Source: an uncultured Collinsella sp. (GTDB taxonomy: Bacteria > Actinomycetota > Coriobacteriia > Coriobacteriales > Coriobacteriaceae). From it: 7,998 nucleotides of DNA. Shown in pieces: positions 1-6,675 of this stretch (the first letter of the stretch is position 1; each line of letters starts with the position of its first letter). The stretch spans positions 1-7,998 of the forward strand of contig CABUGR010000038.1 of assembly GCA_902491135.1 (NCBI GenBank). Reading direction: 5' to 3'. The position numbers and the translations under genes are program-made. Below the pieces are notes generated by a model, which was not told the origin of the DNA, did no database searches, and saw only the letters and a program-made list of their open reading frames with translations.

Positions 1-30
1 GAGCCGCGCTTAACGGTACGGCATGAATAC

Positions 31-1668
31 TTAGCGCTCGTAGATTACGTTACCTGCCAGGTAGGTGGCCTGAACCTTGGTGGCTTGCAGTTCTTGGGGG
101 TCGATGGTGAGCGGGTTTTGGTCCAGGACTACCAGGTCGGCATACTTGCCGGGCTCCAAGCTGCCGAGGTTTTGCTCGTCGCCCGCTGCATAGGCGCTGC
201 CCAGGGTGTAGTTGCGCAGGGCTGTTGCTGCATCGATGCGCTCGCTCGGCAACCAGCCGCCCTCGGGCCAGTGGCTTTTGGGGTCCTGGCGCGTGATAGC
301 CGTGTAGAGCACGTTCATGCTGGTAACAGCTGTTATGGGGCTATCGGTGCCGAAGGCTTGGCGAATGCCGCGCTGTTTATAGGTCGCAAACGGCCACATG
401 ATGCGGCTGCGCTCCAAGCCCAGGTCGCGCTCCGGGCCACCCGGGTCGAGCGTGATATGACAAGGCTGGCTCGAGGCGACCACGTTGAGCTTGCGCAGGC
501 GGTCGATGTCCTCGGGCAGGAGGTTCTCCAGATGCTCGAGCGTGTTATGACCGTGCTGGGGCAGTCCGTACAGTTCGGCGGCCTCCTCAAAGATATCGAG
601 CGCGGCATGGATGGCACCGTCGCCGATGACGTGGATGCGCACGGTGTGGCCGCGCTCCGCGGCCGCCAGAACCAGCTTACGCATACGCTCGGCAGGAACT
701 GTCAGACGGCCCTGGTCGCCCGGGAAGCGCGGGTTGGTATAGGGCTCGGTGAGATAGGCCGTGTGTTCGCTCGACACGCCGTCGAAGAACTGCTTAAAGC
801 CTGGCGCCGAGAGCAGCGCGTTGTTCGCGTAGCGGGTCTGCAGCTCTTCCAAGCGTGATTGGTCATCCAACAGCGTGGGGAACAGATGGGCTCGGATGCC
901 CAACTTGCCGGCTGCCTGCAGTTTGTCGTAGACGTCGTCGCGGATAAAATCGCAGCCCGGCATGGGCATGAGCGACATATCGCATATCGAGGTGATGCCC
1001 TGCTCGGCCATACGCCTCATTTGATCGGCGTAAGCGCTTGCGATGCGATCTTCGCCCAGCCACTCAAGGCAGCGCGGCAGCAGCTGCATGGCAGCCGCCT
1101 CGTGAGCGATACCCGTGAGCTCGCCGTTTGCGTCCTTGTCGTAGCTACCGCCCGCTGGTGACTCGCTGTCGCGCGTGACGCCGAGTGCATCGAGTGCGCG
1201 GCTGTTGAGCCAAAGCGTGTGTCCGTCGCCCGAATACATAACGCAGGGACGATCGGGGAATGCCGCATCGAGCGACGCCTTGGTAGGATGCTCGGGCGGG
1301 TCCCAACGGTAGTCGCGCCAGCCCTGCGTCACAACCCAAGCGTCGTCGGGCAGGTCCCGGGAAAACTCGAGCGCATGTTGCACCAGCGCCGCCTCGGACG
1401 TGCCCATATCCATGAGCATGTACGGCGAGGAGCCGACCGAGGTATGGAAGAAGTGCAGATGAGCGTCATGGAAACCGGGGCAGACAAACTGTTCGCCGTA
1501 GTCGATAACCGACGTGGCGGCAGAAGCGGCGGCGATCACGTCGTCGGGCGCACCGACTGCGACGATACGGTCGCCTGCGATGGCAATCGCCAGCTCGCGG
1601 GCGGTATCGATGCCGTCTTGCGCGGTAAAGACGTTCTTGGAACGGATAATCCGATCGATATGTTGCAT
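31..1668 (-). CDS. YtcJ-type metal-dependent amidohydrolase
   Basis: Predicted cytoplasmic hydrolase of the amidohydrolase superfamily, YtcJ/amidohydrolase_3 branch, which cleaves amide-type C-N bonds; the substrate is unknown. Seen with residue 1 at base 1668: a β-sandwich start (HIDRIIRSKNVFT), the DAHLH metal motif at about 68-72, DGH at 148-150, a Lys in FKQFFDG near 292, H346 in HVIGDGAIH, the EH pair near 378-379, the metal/catalytic Asp in GTDSP (D442), and the closing strand of the sandwich with GSLEPGKYADLVVLDQNPL. All signature elements are present and 545 residues is normal for the family. The frame is open up to base 1746, but the extra residues do not look like the family. Of three close ATGs (1680, 1674, 1668) I chose the last, because it aligns best with family starts and has GGGG six bases upstream. 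No signal peptide. It is divergent from the M20 gene. Its terminator lies outside the window. Confidence 0.9.
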   Translation of the reverse strand: MQHIDRIIRSKNVFTAQDGIDTARELAIAIAGDRIVAVGAPDDVIAAASAATSVIDYGEQFVCPGFHDAHLHFFHTSVGSSPYMLMDMGTSEAALVQHALEFSRDLPDDAWVVTQGWRDYRWDPPEHPTKASLDAAFPDRPCVMYSGDGHTLWLNSRALDALGVTRDSESPAGGSYDKDANGELTGIAHEAAAMQLLPRCLEWLGEDRIASAYADQMRRMAEQGITSICDMSLMPMPGCDFIRDDVYDKLQAAGKLGIRAHLFPTLLDDQSRLEELQTRYANNALLSAPGFKQFFDGVSSEHTAYLTEPYTNPRFPGDQGRLTVPAERMRKLVLAAAERGHTVRIHVIGDGAIHAALDIFEEAAELYGLPQHGHNTLEHLENLLPEDIDRLRKLNVVASSQPCHITLDPGGPERDLGLERSRIMWPFATYKQRGIRQAFGTDSPITAVTSMNVLYTAITRQDPKSHWPEGGWLPSERIDAATALRNYTLGSAYAAGDEQNLGSLEPGKYADLVVLDQNPLTIDPQELQATKVQATYLAGNVIYER

Positions 1669-1706
1669 GGGCATCCCCATCTCTGGCAGGAAATTCAACA
1701 CCCCCG

Positions 1707-1733
1707 AGTGTACTCCCCCGCCCTTGCAACAAA
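1707..1733 (-). promoter_or_regulatory. Candidate promoter for the YtcJ-type gene
   Basis: Read on the minus strand, TACACT (1707-1712) is a 4/6 match to the -10 consensus and sits about 40 bases before the chosen start. The best -35-like element is TTTGTT (1728-1733), but the spacer is only 15 bases, so this is weak. The position fits a start at 1668-1680 and does not fit a start at 1746. Confidence 0.2.
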
Positions 1734-1754
1734 CCCCAAGCGGCAAACGGCAAC

Positions 1755-1784
1755 TTTACCAGCCCTAGCGGCAGGTGGCATACT
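1755..1784 (+). promoter_or_regulatory. Candidate promoter for the M20 gene
   Basis: TTTACC (1755-1760, 4/6 match to TTGACA) and CATACT (1779-1784, 4/6 match to TATAAT) are 18 bases apart. A TG at 1776-1777 with one base before the -10 box makes an extended -10. Transcription would start near 1791 and give a leader of about 45 bases before the ATG at 1836. Confidence 0.4.
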
Positions 1785-1835
1785 GGAGAGAGCCTGTACG
1801 ATTTTGCGATCAACCCAGCAAGGAGCAAATCGACC

Positions 1836-3290
1836 ATGACGAAGACCAAGGCACAGCAGATTATGGCGGCGACCGCGGCTGACGACGTCACCGCAGCCAT
1901 CAAAGATATCGCTACCGAGTTTGAACCCTATATCATCAAGCAGCGCCGGCACTTCCATAAGCACCCGGAGCTGAGCCTTGCCGAGGAGCGCACGACCTCC
2001 GACATCGCCAACCAGCTCGACGCCATGAATATCCCCTACGAGCGTCCGCTCAAGACGGGCCTTGTGGCGACCCTTCGCGGCACCGCGCCCGACGCCTATC
2101 GCGAGGACGGCACGCCACGCCGCCGCATCCTGCTGCGCGCCGACATCGACGCCCTGCCCGTCACCGAACAGACCGGCGAGGAGTTCGCCAGCGTCAACGA
2201 GGGCTGCATGCACGCCTGCGGTCACGACTGCCATATCGCCATGATGCTCGGCACGCTGCAGATTCTGCGCCACATGACCGATGACATCCACGGCGAGATT
2301 CGCATCGTATTCCAGCCCAGCGAGGAAAACGGCCAGGGCGCCAAACTCATGATTGGCACGGGTGTGCTCGACGGCGTCGACGGCGCCTACGCCGCGCACA
2401 TCTGGAGCGAGGTCGACGCCGGCACCGTAAGCTGCGAGCCCGGCCCACGCATGGCAAACACCGACTGGTTCCGCATCGATGTCCGCGGCACCTCGTGCCA
2501 TGGCGCCATGCCCCAGCGAGGTCACGACGCCGTCATGGTTGCCGCCGAGATCGTCAATGCCCTGCAGACCATCGTTTCGCGCGAGATCAGCCCCTATGAG
2601 CCGGCTGTCATCACCGTCGGCGAGCTGCACGGCGGCACCGCGCGCAACGTTATCGCCGGCACGGCCTACCTTGCCGGCACGGTGCGCACCTACGGAGATT
2701 CGACCCACGAGGAAATGCCGGAGCTTATGCGCCGCATCGTGGAGCATACCGCGGCCGCCTTGGGCGCCGAGGCAGAGCTCACCGACTACACCATCGCCAA
2801 CTACAAGGTCGAAAACGACGCCGCCTCGAGCGAGCGCTGCCGTCAGGCTGCAATCAAGTGCCTGGGCCCCACCGGCCAAGGCCATTATCGCGGCACGCTT
2901 TCGGGCGAGGATTTTTCGGAGTACCTGCGTCGCGTACCGGGCGTGCTCGCCTTTGTAGGTACGCGCAACCCCAAGATTGGCGCCACGTACGCCCAACATT
3001 CCTGCTTCTACAAGATCGACGAGACCGTGCTGGCAAAGGGCTCCATGGTGGCCGCCCAGTATGCTATCGACTTTTTGGCCGAGCCCACGCAAGAGGAGCT
3101 CGACGGCCCCGCGATTACCGCGGTCGCCGAAACCAACCCCGATCTGGCCGCCAAGTTGCGCTCTGCCAAAGCGACGACCGCCGAGGCTCGCGACGCCATC
3201 CATGATGCCCGAACGGCTCGCCATGCCGCGATCAAGGGCATCCACGACGCACGCGCTGCTGCACGCCGTGAGGAGAAGCACGACGAGTAG
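1836..3290 (+). CDS. M20D family amidohydrolase/peptidase
   Basis: Predicted cytoplasmic two-metal hydrolase of the M20D group (N-acyl-amino-acid, hippurate and AbgB-like aminoacyl amide hydrolases); the exact substrate is unknown. Seen: RRHFHKHPELS at 37-47, RADIDALPV at 101-109, MHACGHD at 125-131 with metal ligands C128 and H130, catalytic/ligand pair E163-E164, H188 in AAHIW, the lid/dimer domain with TSCHGAMP (H222), and the last ligand H388 in AQHSC. Typical members have about 390-400 residues; this one has 484. The excess is about 30 residues at the N-terminus and a charged Ala/Arg-rich helical tail from about residue 418 in which IHDAR occurs twice, 14 residues apart (455-459, 469-473). 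The start is set by AAGGAG at 1820-1825, ten bases before the ATG. No signal peptide. It is divergent from the YtcJ-type gene and probably monocistronic, since a terminator hairpin follows. Confidence 0.92.
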   Translation: MTKTKAQQIMAATAADDVTAAIKDIATEFEPYIIKQRRHFHKHPELSLAEERTTSDIANQLDAMNIPYERPLKTGLVATLRGTAPDAYREDGTPRRRILLRADIDALPVTEQTGEEFASVNEGCMHACGHDCHIAMMLGTLQILRHMTDDIHGEIRIVFQPSEENGQGAKLMIGTGVLDGVDGAYAAHIWSEVDAGTVSCEPGPRMANTDWFRIDVRGTSCHGAMPQRGHDAVMVAAEIVNALQTIVSREISPYEPAVITVGELHGGTARNVIAGTAYLAGTVRTYGDSTHEEMPELMRRIVEHTAAALGAEAELTDYTIANYKVENDAASSERCRQAAIKCLGPTGQGHYRGTLSGEDFSEYLRRVPGVLAFVGTRNPKIGATYAQHSCFYKIDETVLAKGSMVAAQYAIDFLAEPTQEELDGPAITAVAETNPDLAAKLRSAKATTAEARDAIHDARTARHAAIKGIHDARAAARREEKHDE

Positions 3291-3320
3291 TCGATTCGCT
3301 GGCATCTCGCAGTCATAGCC

Positions 3321-3332
3321 ACATCGCGATGT
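3321..3332. repeat. 12-bp perfect palindrome
   Basis: ACATCGCGATGT is its own reverse complement and lies just before the terminator hairpin, 30 bases after the M20 stop codon. It could be a protein-binding site or simply part of the 3' structure; nothing in the context tells which. Confidence 0.3.
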
Positions 3333-3335
3333 CAA

Positions 3336-3371
3336 AGCGGGGGCGGACGTTTCGACACGTCCGCCCCCGCT
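3336..3371. terminator. Strong hairpin between convergent genes
   Basis: A perfect 15-bp stem (A3336 to T3350 against A3357 to T3371) closes a 6-base loop (TTCGAC). It is very GC-rich. It sits between the 3' end of the plus-strand M20 gene and the 3' end of the minus-strand zinc-ribbon gene, where a bidirectional terminator is expected. The U-tract is poor on both sides (TCATTCTTC on plus, CTTTGAC on minus), so efficiency as an intrinsic terminator is uncertain. Confidence 0.7.
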
Positions 3372-3430
3372 CATTCTTCAAGCGCTATTTCTACCATTTC
3401 TACCCCGTCCCCAAATGGCAGACGGCATGG

Positions 3431-4726
3431 CTACTCGTCCTGAGGTTCCTCGTCGGAGCTTGGCTCGGACGCCGACTCAGGTGCAGGTGCCGGCTCAGGC
3501 TCAGGCGCAGGCTCGGGCTCAGATGCCGTCTCAGACTCGGGCGCCAGTTCAGGCTCGGGCGCCGGCTCAGGCTCGGTCGCGGGAGCGGGTGCAGGTGCCG
3601 GCGAAGCATCCGGAGCACCGTAACCCGAAGGAGCGGACTTCTTCTCGAAGGGCAACACAAAAGTCAGGACGTCGTCCTTATCCTCATCGGCCCACTCGCT
3701 TGCATAGCGTGCGGCCCAATAGCCAACGGCACGGTGCTTGAGCATCTTGCCAAAGACCGTAAGAAATACGGTGACGAAAGCGACCAGCACCAAGAACAGC
3801 GCGAGCGTGACGCCACCGCCGGTAACAATTGCCTCAATACCCGTAGGACGATAGTAGTAGCTATACATACCGACAGAGGCAATGGCGCCAAAGACGACCG
3901 TCAAGATCCATGTGACAACATTGGCGACCAGGCCCGTCAAAAACTCGGGAAGGAACGAAGCACAGAACAGCTTGGTCTTGTTGTGCTTAAACGCCGCCCA
4001 GACCTTATCGAGCGAAAACGCGCTCTCGACACGCCCGGTCACCGCAAAGTGCATCACGGCGATGTCGGCGAACATCTTAAAGAAGACACCCAGAATCGCC
4101 GAGGCAATTAGTGCCAGGACAAGCAGGCCAAGCGAACCGAACAGCGCAGCCTCGAGCGCATAAGAGCCGTAATAAGAATACGAGCCCGCAGCGCCAATTA
4201 CCACGCCCTCCACCAGCGAAAGCACTACACCGATAACGGGAATGGCAGCGATAACCTCGAGCACGACCGAGATAACGCTCGAAAAGACTCCGAGACCAAA
4301 CGACGTGGAACGCATGAGTGGACGGTCCATGCCGTCATCGACCTTGAGCGACAGATCGCGACCCCACTCGATACCAAAGCCGGAACCGCACACGCTCGCA
4401 ATGCAAGCTGCCAAAAAGCCGATGGCAGCCGCAATGCCGCCAATAACGGGAATAAACAACACGAGCACCGACACAACGCAAATCAGCGCCGGCAAAAACG
4501 CGATTTGGCATACACGCTGAAGCACGCCCGGGGTCTTGGTCATATCCTGGAACGCCTGAACCACACAGCCCTTTGGCGCATTCGCCACGGGCGGTTGCGG
4601 AACAAACTGCTGGGGCTGAGGCTGTCCCTGGGGAGCGGGGCCAGCGGCACCGGCATTAGGAGCACCACACACGCCGCAGAACTTGTCGTTATCGCCCATG
4701 GGGGCGCCACACTGCGAGCAGAACAT
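3431..4726 (-). CDS. Zinc-ribbon multi-TM protein, DUF4013-like
   Basis: Membrane protein of unknown function. From the ATG at 4726 (431 residues) the order is: a zinc ribbon with Cys 3, 6, 17 and 20 (FCSQC and FCGVC), a Gly/Pro/Gln-rich linker to about residue 50, then hydrophobic stretches at about 75-96, 97-115, 146-179, 193-223, 256-286 and 302-326, and finally a Pro/Glu/Ala-rich acidic tail from about 364. The segment VESAFSLDKVWAAFKHNKTKLF before a hydrophobic stretch resembles DUF4013 membrane proteins; that match is from memory and moderate. The start was chosen because AAGGG (4735-4739) lies eight bases upstream and the zinc ribbon starts at once; the frame is open to 4798. With an even number of spans both tails would be cytoplasmic. 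It is 149 bases downstream of the YitT-type gene, and I found no convincing promoter or terminator in that gap. Confidence 0.8.
   Translation of the reverse strand: MFCSQCGAPMGDNDKFCGVCGAPNAGAAGPAPQGQPQPQQFVPQPPVANAPKGCVVQAFQDMTKTPGVLQRVCQIAFLPALICVVSVLVLFIPVIGGIAAAIGFLAACIASVCGSGFGIEWGRDLSLKVDDGMDRPLMRSTSFGLGVFSSVISVVLEVIAAIPVIGVVLSLVEGVVIGAAGSYSYYGSYALEAALFGSLGLLVLALIASAILGVFFKMFADIAVMHFAVTGRVESAFSLDKVWAAFKHNKTKLFCASFLPEFLTGLVANVVTWILTVVFGAIASVGMYSYYYRPTGIEAIVTGGGVTLALFLVLVAFVTVFLTVFGKMLKHRAVGYWAARYASEWADEDKDDVLTFVLPFEKKSAPSGYGAPDASPAPAPAPATEPEPAPEPELAPESETASEPEPAPEPEPAPAPESASEPSSDEEPQDE
3461..3601 (-). repeat. Degenerate Pro-Glu/Pro-Ala coding repeat
   Basis: This low-complexity DNA encodes the tail of the zinc-ribbon protein, built from PEPAP- and SEPEPAP-like units. 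At DNA level it is a run of GGCTCAGGC/GGCTCGGGC-like hexamers. Such tracts often change length by slippage or recombination. The reading frame is intact through it. Confidence 0.75.
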
Positions 4727-4875
4727 AGAATCATCCCTTCGTATCTTGAACGAATCACTTGGATCGCAAACGATGTCTTTAGCATCATTATTGCCCAATG
4801 TGGGGTCAAATACTCAAAGATGACCGATTTGCAAGATACACGGCGCCAGCAGGCGGTTCGTTGAATACGTCTGTG

Positions 4876-5898
4876 CTAGTTCGTTCCGCGGAAGCCCTTG
4901 CCGACAATCTCGGAGCTGTCGACGATCGTGATAAAGGCACCCGGATCGACTTCGCGCGCATAGCGGCGCAGTTGCACGGCCTCGCGACGGCTCAGCACGC
5001 TCATGATCACCGTCACACACTTGCCCGAGAAGGCACCGTAGCCCCGGCTGATGGTCGCCGTGCGGTTGAGATGCTTGACGATAAACTCCTCGACCTTAAG
5101 GGGTTCGGAGCAAATGACCGTGCAGACCTTACGAAGATGGATGCTCTCAATGGCTTTGTCGAGCACAAGCGTCTTGGCAAACAGGCCGAGCACGCAATAC
5201 AGACCGACACGCGGGCCATACAAAAAGGCCGCGATGGTCACGATGCCGATATCAACCAGTAGCAGGGCGCGGCCAATCTCGAGCGTGGTGCGGCGTTTGA
5301 GGATCATAGCGAGAATGTCCGTGCCACCCGTCGAGGCGCCGATGTCAAAGACGATGGCACTGCCGAGCGCCGGCAAGATGACGGCAAAGCACAGGTCGAG
5401 CCACATATCACCCGTCAGAGAGACATCGGTCGGAATGAAGAGCTCAAACAGCGAGACGTAGGCGGACAGCGCAAACGAGGCGAAGACGCTCCAAAGAATC
5501 GCCTTGCGCTCCAAAAAGATAAAGCCCAAAACGACGAGAACCGCGTTGATAATCCACATAAAGACGCCGACGGGCAGAGTCGGGAACAGCGTGGAAAGAA
5601 TGACCGAGACGCCCGAGGTGCCACCGAAGGCAAAGTGATTGGGGGTTTTAAAGGCCACGATGGCGAACGCCGTGAGGACCAGGCCCAGATTGAGCTCGGC
5701 AAAAAAGCGCGGAAAGCCTGGTTCCTGGCTGCGCTTGCGGCCGGCGCGCTCGCCACGTTCGATATCCTCGCGACCGACAACGCGCTCCATCGGCACCACC
5801 GGAGGACAATGCATCTCCTCGGCAGCACGCGATGCCGCCTCTGCCGCAGCGGCCTCAATCGCCCATGCCTTGCTTTCGGTCTCGTGTTCGTCGGCCAT
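4876..5898 (-). CDS. YitT family membrane protein with DUF2179 domain
   Basis: Integral membrane protein of the YitT (DUF161) family; the transported or sensed substrate is not established. Seen: hydrophobic spans at about 67-86, 96-106, 111-129, 135-155, 165-187 and 208-245, with the family glycine motifs GGTSG at 92-96 and GASTGGTD at 188-195. A C-terminal cytoplasmic DUF2179 domain runs from about 255 to 338 and ends in the usual SSEIVGKGFRG. Unusual is a hydrophilic N-terminal extension of about 60 residues: an Ala/Glu-rich probable helix (about 10-28) followed by an Arg/Glu-rich stretch. Typical members have roughly 280-300 residues; this one has 340. The ATG at 5898 has GAGGGG at 5907-5912, eight bases upstream, and no later Met has a comparable site, so the extension looks real. 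It is probably transcribed on its own, because a terminator lies upstream and a gap follows. Confidence 0.9.
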   Translation of the reverse strand: MADEHETESKAWAIEAAAAEAASRAAEEMHCPPVVPMERVVGREDIERGERAGRKRSQEPGFPRFFAELNLGLVLTAFAIVAFKTPNHFAFGGTSGVSVILSTLFPTLPVGVFMWIINAVLVVLGFIFLERKAILWSVFASFALSAYVSLFELFIPTDVSLTGDMWLDLCFAVILPALGSAIVFDIGASTGGTDILAMILKRRTTLEIGRALLLVDIGIVTIAAFLYGPRVGLYCVLGLFAKTLVLDKAIESIHLRKVCTVICSEPLKVEEFIVKHLNRTATISRGYGAFSGKCVTVIMSVLSRREAVQLRRYAREVDPGAFITIVDSSEIVGKGFRGTN

Positions 5899-5941
5899 TA
5901 CGGCAACCCCTCGTTAACAATTTGGAAACAATGTGCCCATT

Positions 5942-5969
5942 AGGGTAACGCGGAACGCAGCGAATGCAA
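5942..5969 (-). promoter_or_regulatory. Candidate promoter for the YitT-type gene
   Basis: On the minus strand TTGCAT (5964-5969) and TACCCT (5942-5947) are separated by 16 bases. The -35 box is a 4/6 match and the -10 box a 3/6 match. Transcription would begin near 5935, about 37 bases before the start codon. Weak but well placed after the upstream terminator. Confidence 0.3.
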
Positions 5970-5987
5970 CCCTTAGTTAGACGAGCG

Positions 5988-6010
5988 GTATGCCTGCATC
6001 GGGGGCATAC
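5988..6010 (-). other. Second small hairpin after the asp23 terminator
   Basis: GTATGCC (5988-5994) pairs with GGCATAC (6004-6010) over a 9-base loop. It follows the main terminator of the asp23 operon on the minus strand. It may be a back-up terminator or part of the leader upstream of the YitT-type promoter. There is no U-tract directly after it. Confidence 0.35.
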
Positions 6011-6048
6011 AAATAACAGCCGGCCGCACATACATACGTGCGACCGGC
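6010..6048 (-). terminator. Intrinsic terminator of the amaP-DUF2273-asp23 operon
   Basis: On the minus strand an 11-bp stem (6038-6048 with 6019-6029, one G-U pair) closes an 8-base loop and is followed by the U-rich TGTTATTTG. It lies 55 bases after the asp23 stop codon, in the right orientation to end the operon. Confidence 0.7.
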
Positions 6049-6103
6049 CATTTGACGTTTTTGCAGATAAAACCTGCCAAAACAAACATCCCTTTTTAGT
6101 AGG

Positions 6104-6631
6104 TTACTCGTGCTGGCTGGTGCGGTGCTCGTACTCCTCGGGGGTGATGACATCCTCGATGCGCAGGTTGACGCCTGCCACCTCAAGGCCGGTCATCGCG
6201 GCCAGACGCTCGGTGACGCGCGCCTTAACGTCGTCAAAGATCGCAGGCGCATAGGCACCGTACTCGATAATGACCGAGATGTTGACGACCACGCGGTTGT
6301 CGTCGGTGACCTCGACCGTCACGCCCTTGGTCAGGTTCTCGGCACCAAACTGTTCCTGCACAAAGTGCATAAGGTTACCCTTCATGCCCAGAACGTGCGG
6401 TACCTCGCGGGTGGCCATGGCGACGATCTTCTCGATCACGCCGTTGGAATAGGTCAGCGAGTCCTCGGACTCGTCCGCCTCTTCGTCCATCTCCTCGTCG
6501 TCCTCATCCGCATCGGACTCGGCCTCGACGAGCGCCTCGTTCTCGAGCGTTACGTCCTCCGCCTCGGCGGCGACGGCCTCGTTCGTCTCGAGCTCGGTAT
6601 CGGCTACATCGACCTTCGTGTTAAAAGCCAT
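6104..6631 (-). CDS. asp23: Asp23/Gls24 family envelope stress protein
   Basis: Soluble protein of the Asp23/Gls24 (DUF322) family, which in Staphylococcus aureus forms a membrane-associated layer held by AmaP and is linked to cell-wall homeostasis. The core domain spans about 59-162: LTYSNGVIEKIVAMATREVPHV, then TKGVTVEV, the VVVNISVIIEYGA strand, and ERLAAMTGLEVAGVNLRIEDV, all family hallmarks. The first 58 residues are an extra, strongly acidic segment with runs of Asp and Glu (about 38-57), probably disordered. The start is clear: AAGGAGG at 6636-6642, four bases before the ATG. This is the best ribosome site in the operon. It is the last gene, 44 bases after the DUF2273 gene and before a terminator. 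Genomes often hold several paralogues, so the symbol marks the family. Confidence 0.92.
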   Translation of the reverse strand: MAFNTKVDVADTELETNEAVAAEAEDVTLENEALVEAESDADEDDEEMDEEADESEDSLTYSNGVIEKIVAMATREVPHVLGMKGNLMHFVQEQFGAENLTKGVTVEVTDDNRVVVNISVIIEYGAYAPAIFDDVKARVTERLAAMTGLEVAGVNLRIEDVITPEEYEHRTSQHE

Positions 6632-6646
6632 GGTTCCTCCTTATGC

Positions 6647-6664
6647 CTGCCGCGGATGCGACAG
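6647..6664 (-). other. Hairpin just upstream of the asp23 ribosome site
   Basis: On the minus strand CTGTCGC pairs with GCGGCAG across an ATCC loop: seven pairs, one of them G-U. The stem ends four bases before AAGGAGG of asp23. No U-tract follows, so it is not a terminator. It could mark mRNA processing or protect a downstream fragment. Confidence 0.4.
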
Positions 6665-6675
6665 TCGAATACGTA

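Noticed and set aside
85..858. Long plus-strand frame inside the YtcJ-type gene (and further ones at 859-1161 and 1219-1839).
   Set aside because: They are opposite a gene with complete amidohydrolase motifs and have no domain or convincing ribosome site.
1669..1746. Upstream start of the YtcJ-type protein at 1746.
   Set aside because: The extra residues resemble no family N-terminus, and the better promoter-like box lies inside this stretch. The triple ATG at 1666-1680 is more plausible.
1695..3374. A 559-codon open frame on the minus strand, opposite the whole M20 gene.
   Set aside because: The plus strand shows every M20D motif in order with a good ribosome site. The antisense product is Gly/Ala/Val-rich with no recognisable domain, as expected from the lack of reverse-stop codons in GC-rich DNA.
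3329..4111. 260-codon plus-strand frame across the 3' part of the zinc-ribbon gene.
   Set aside because: It starts within the terminator hairpin and yields Arg/Leu-rich repeats that are only the antisense reading of the Pro-Glu tract.
4838..4852. Possible terminator after the YitT-type gene.
   Set aside because: Only a 4-bp CGCC/GGCG stem with no U-tract; too weak to annotate.
4727..4875. Possible promoter for the zinc-ribbon gene (TTTGAC followed 17 bases later by TGATGC).
   Set aside because: The -10 match is too poor; no pair of boxes in this gap is convincing.
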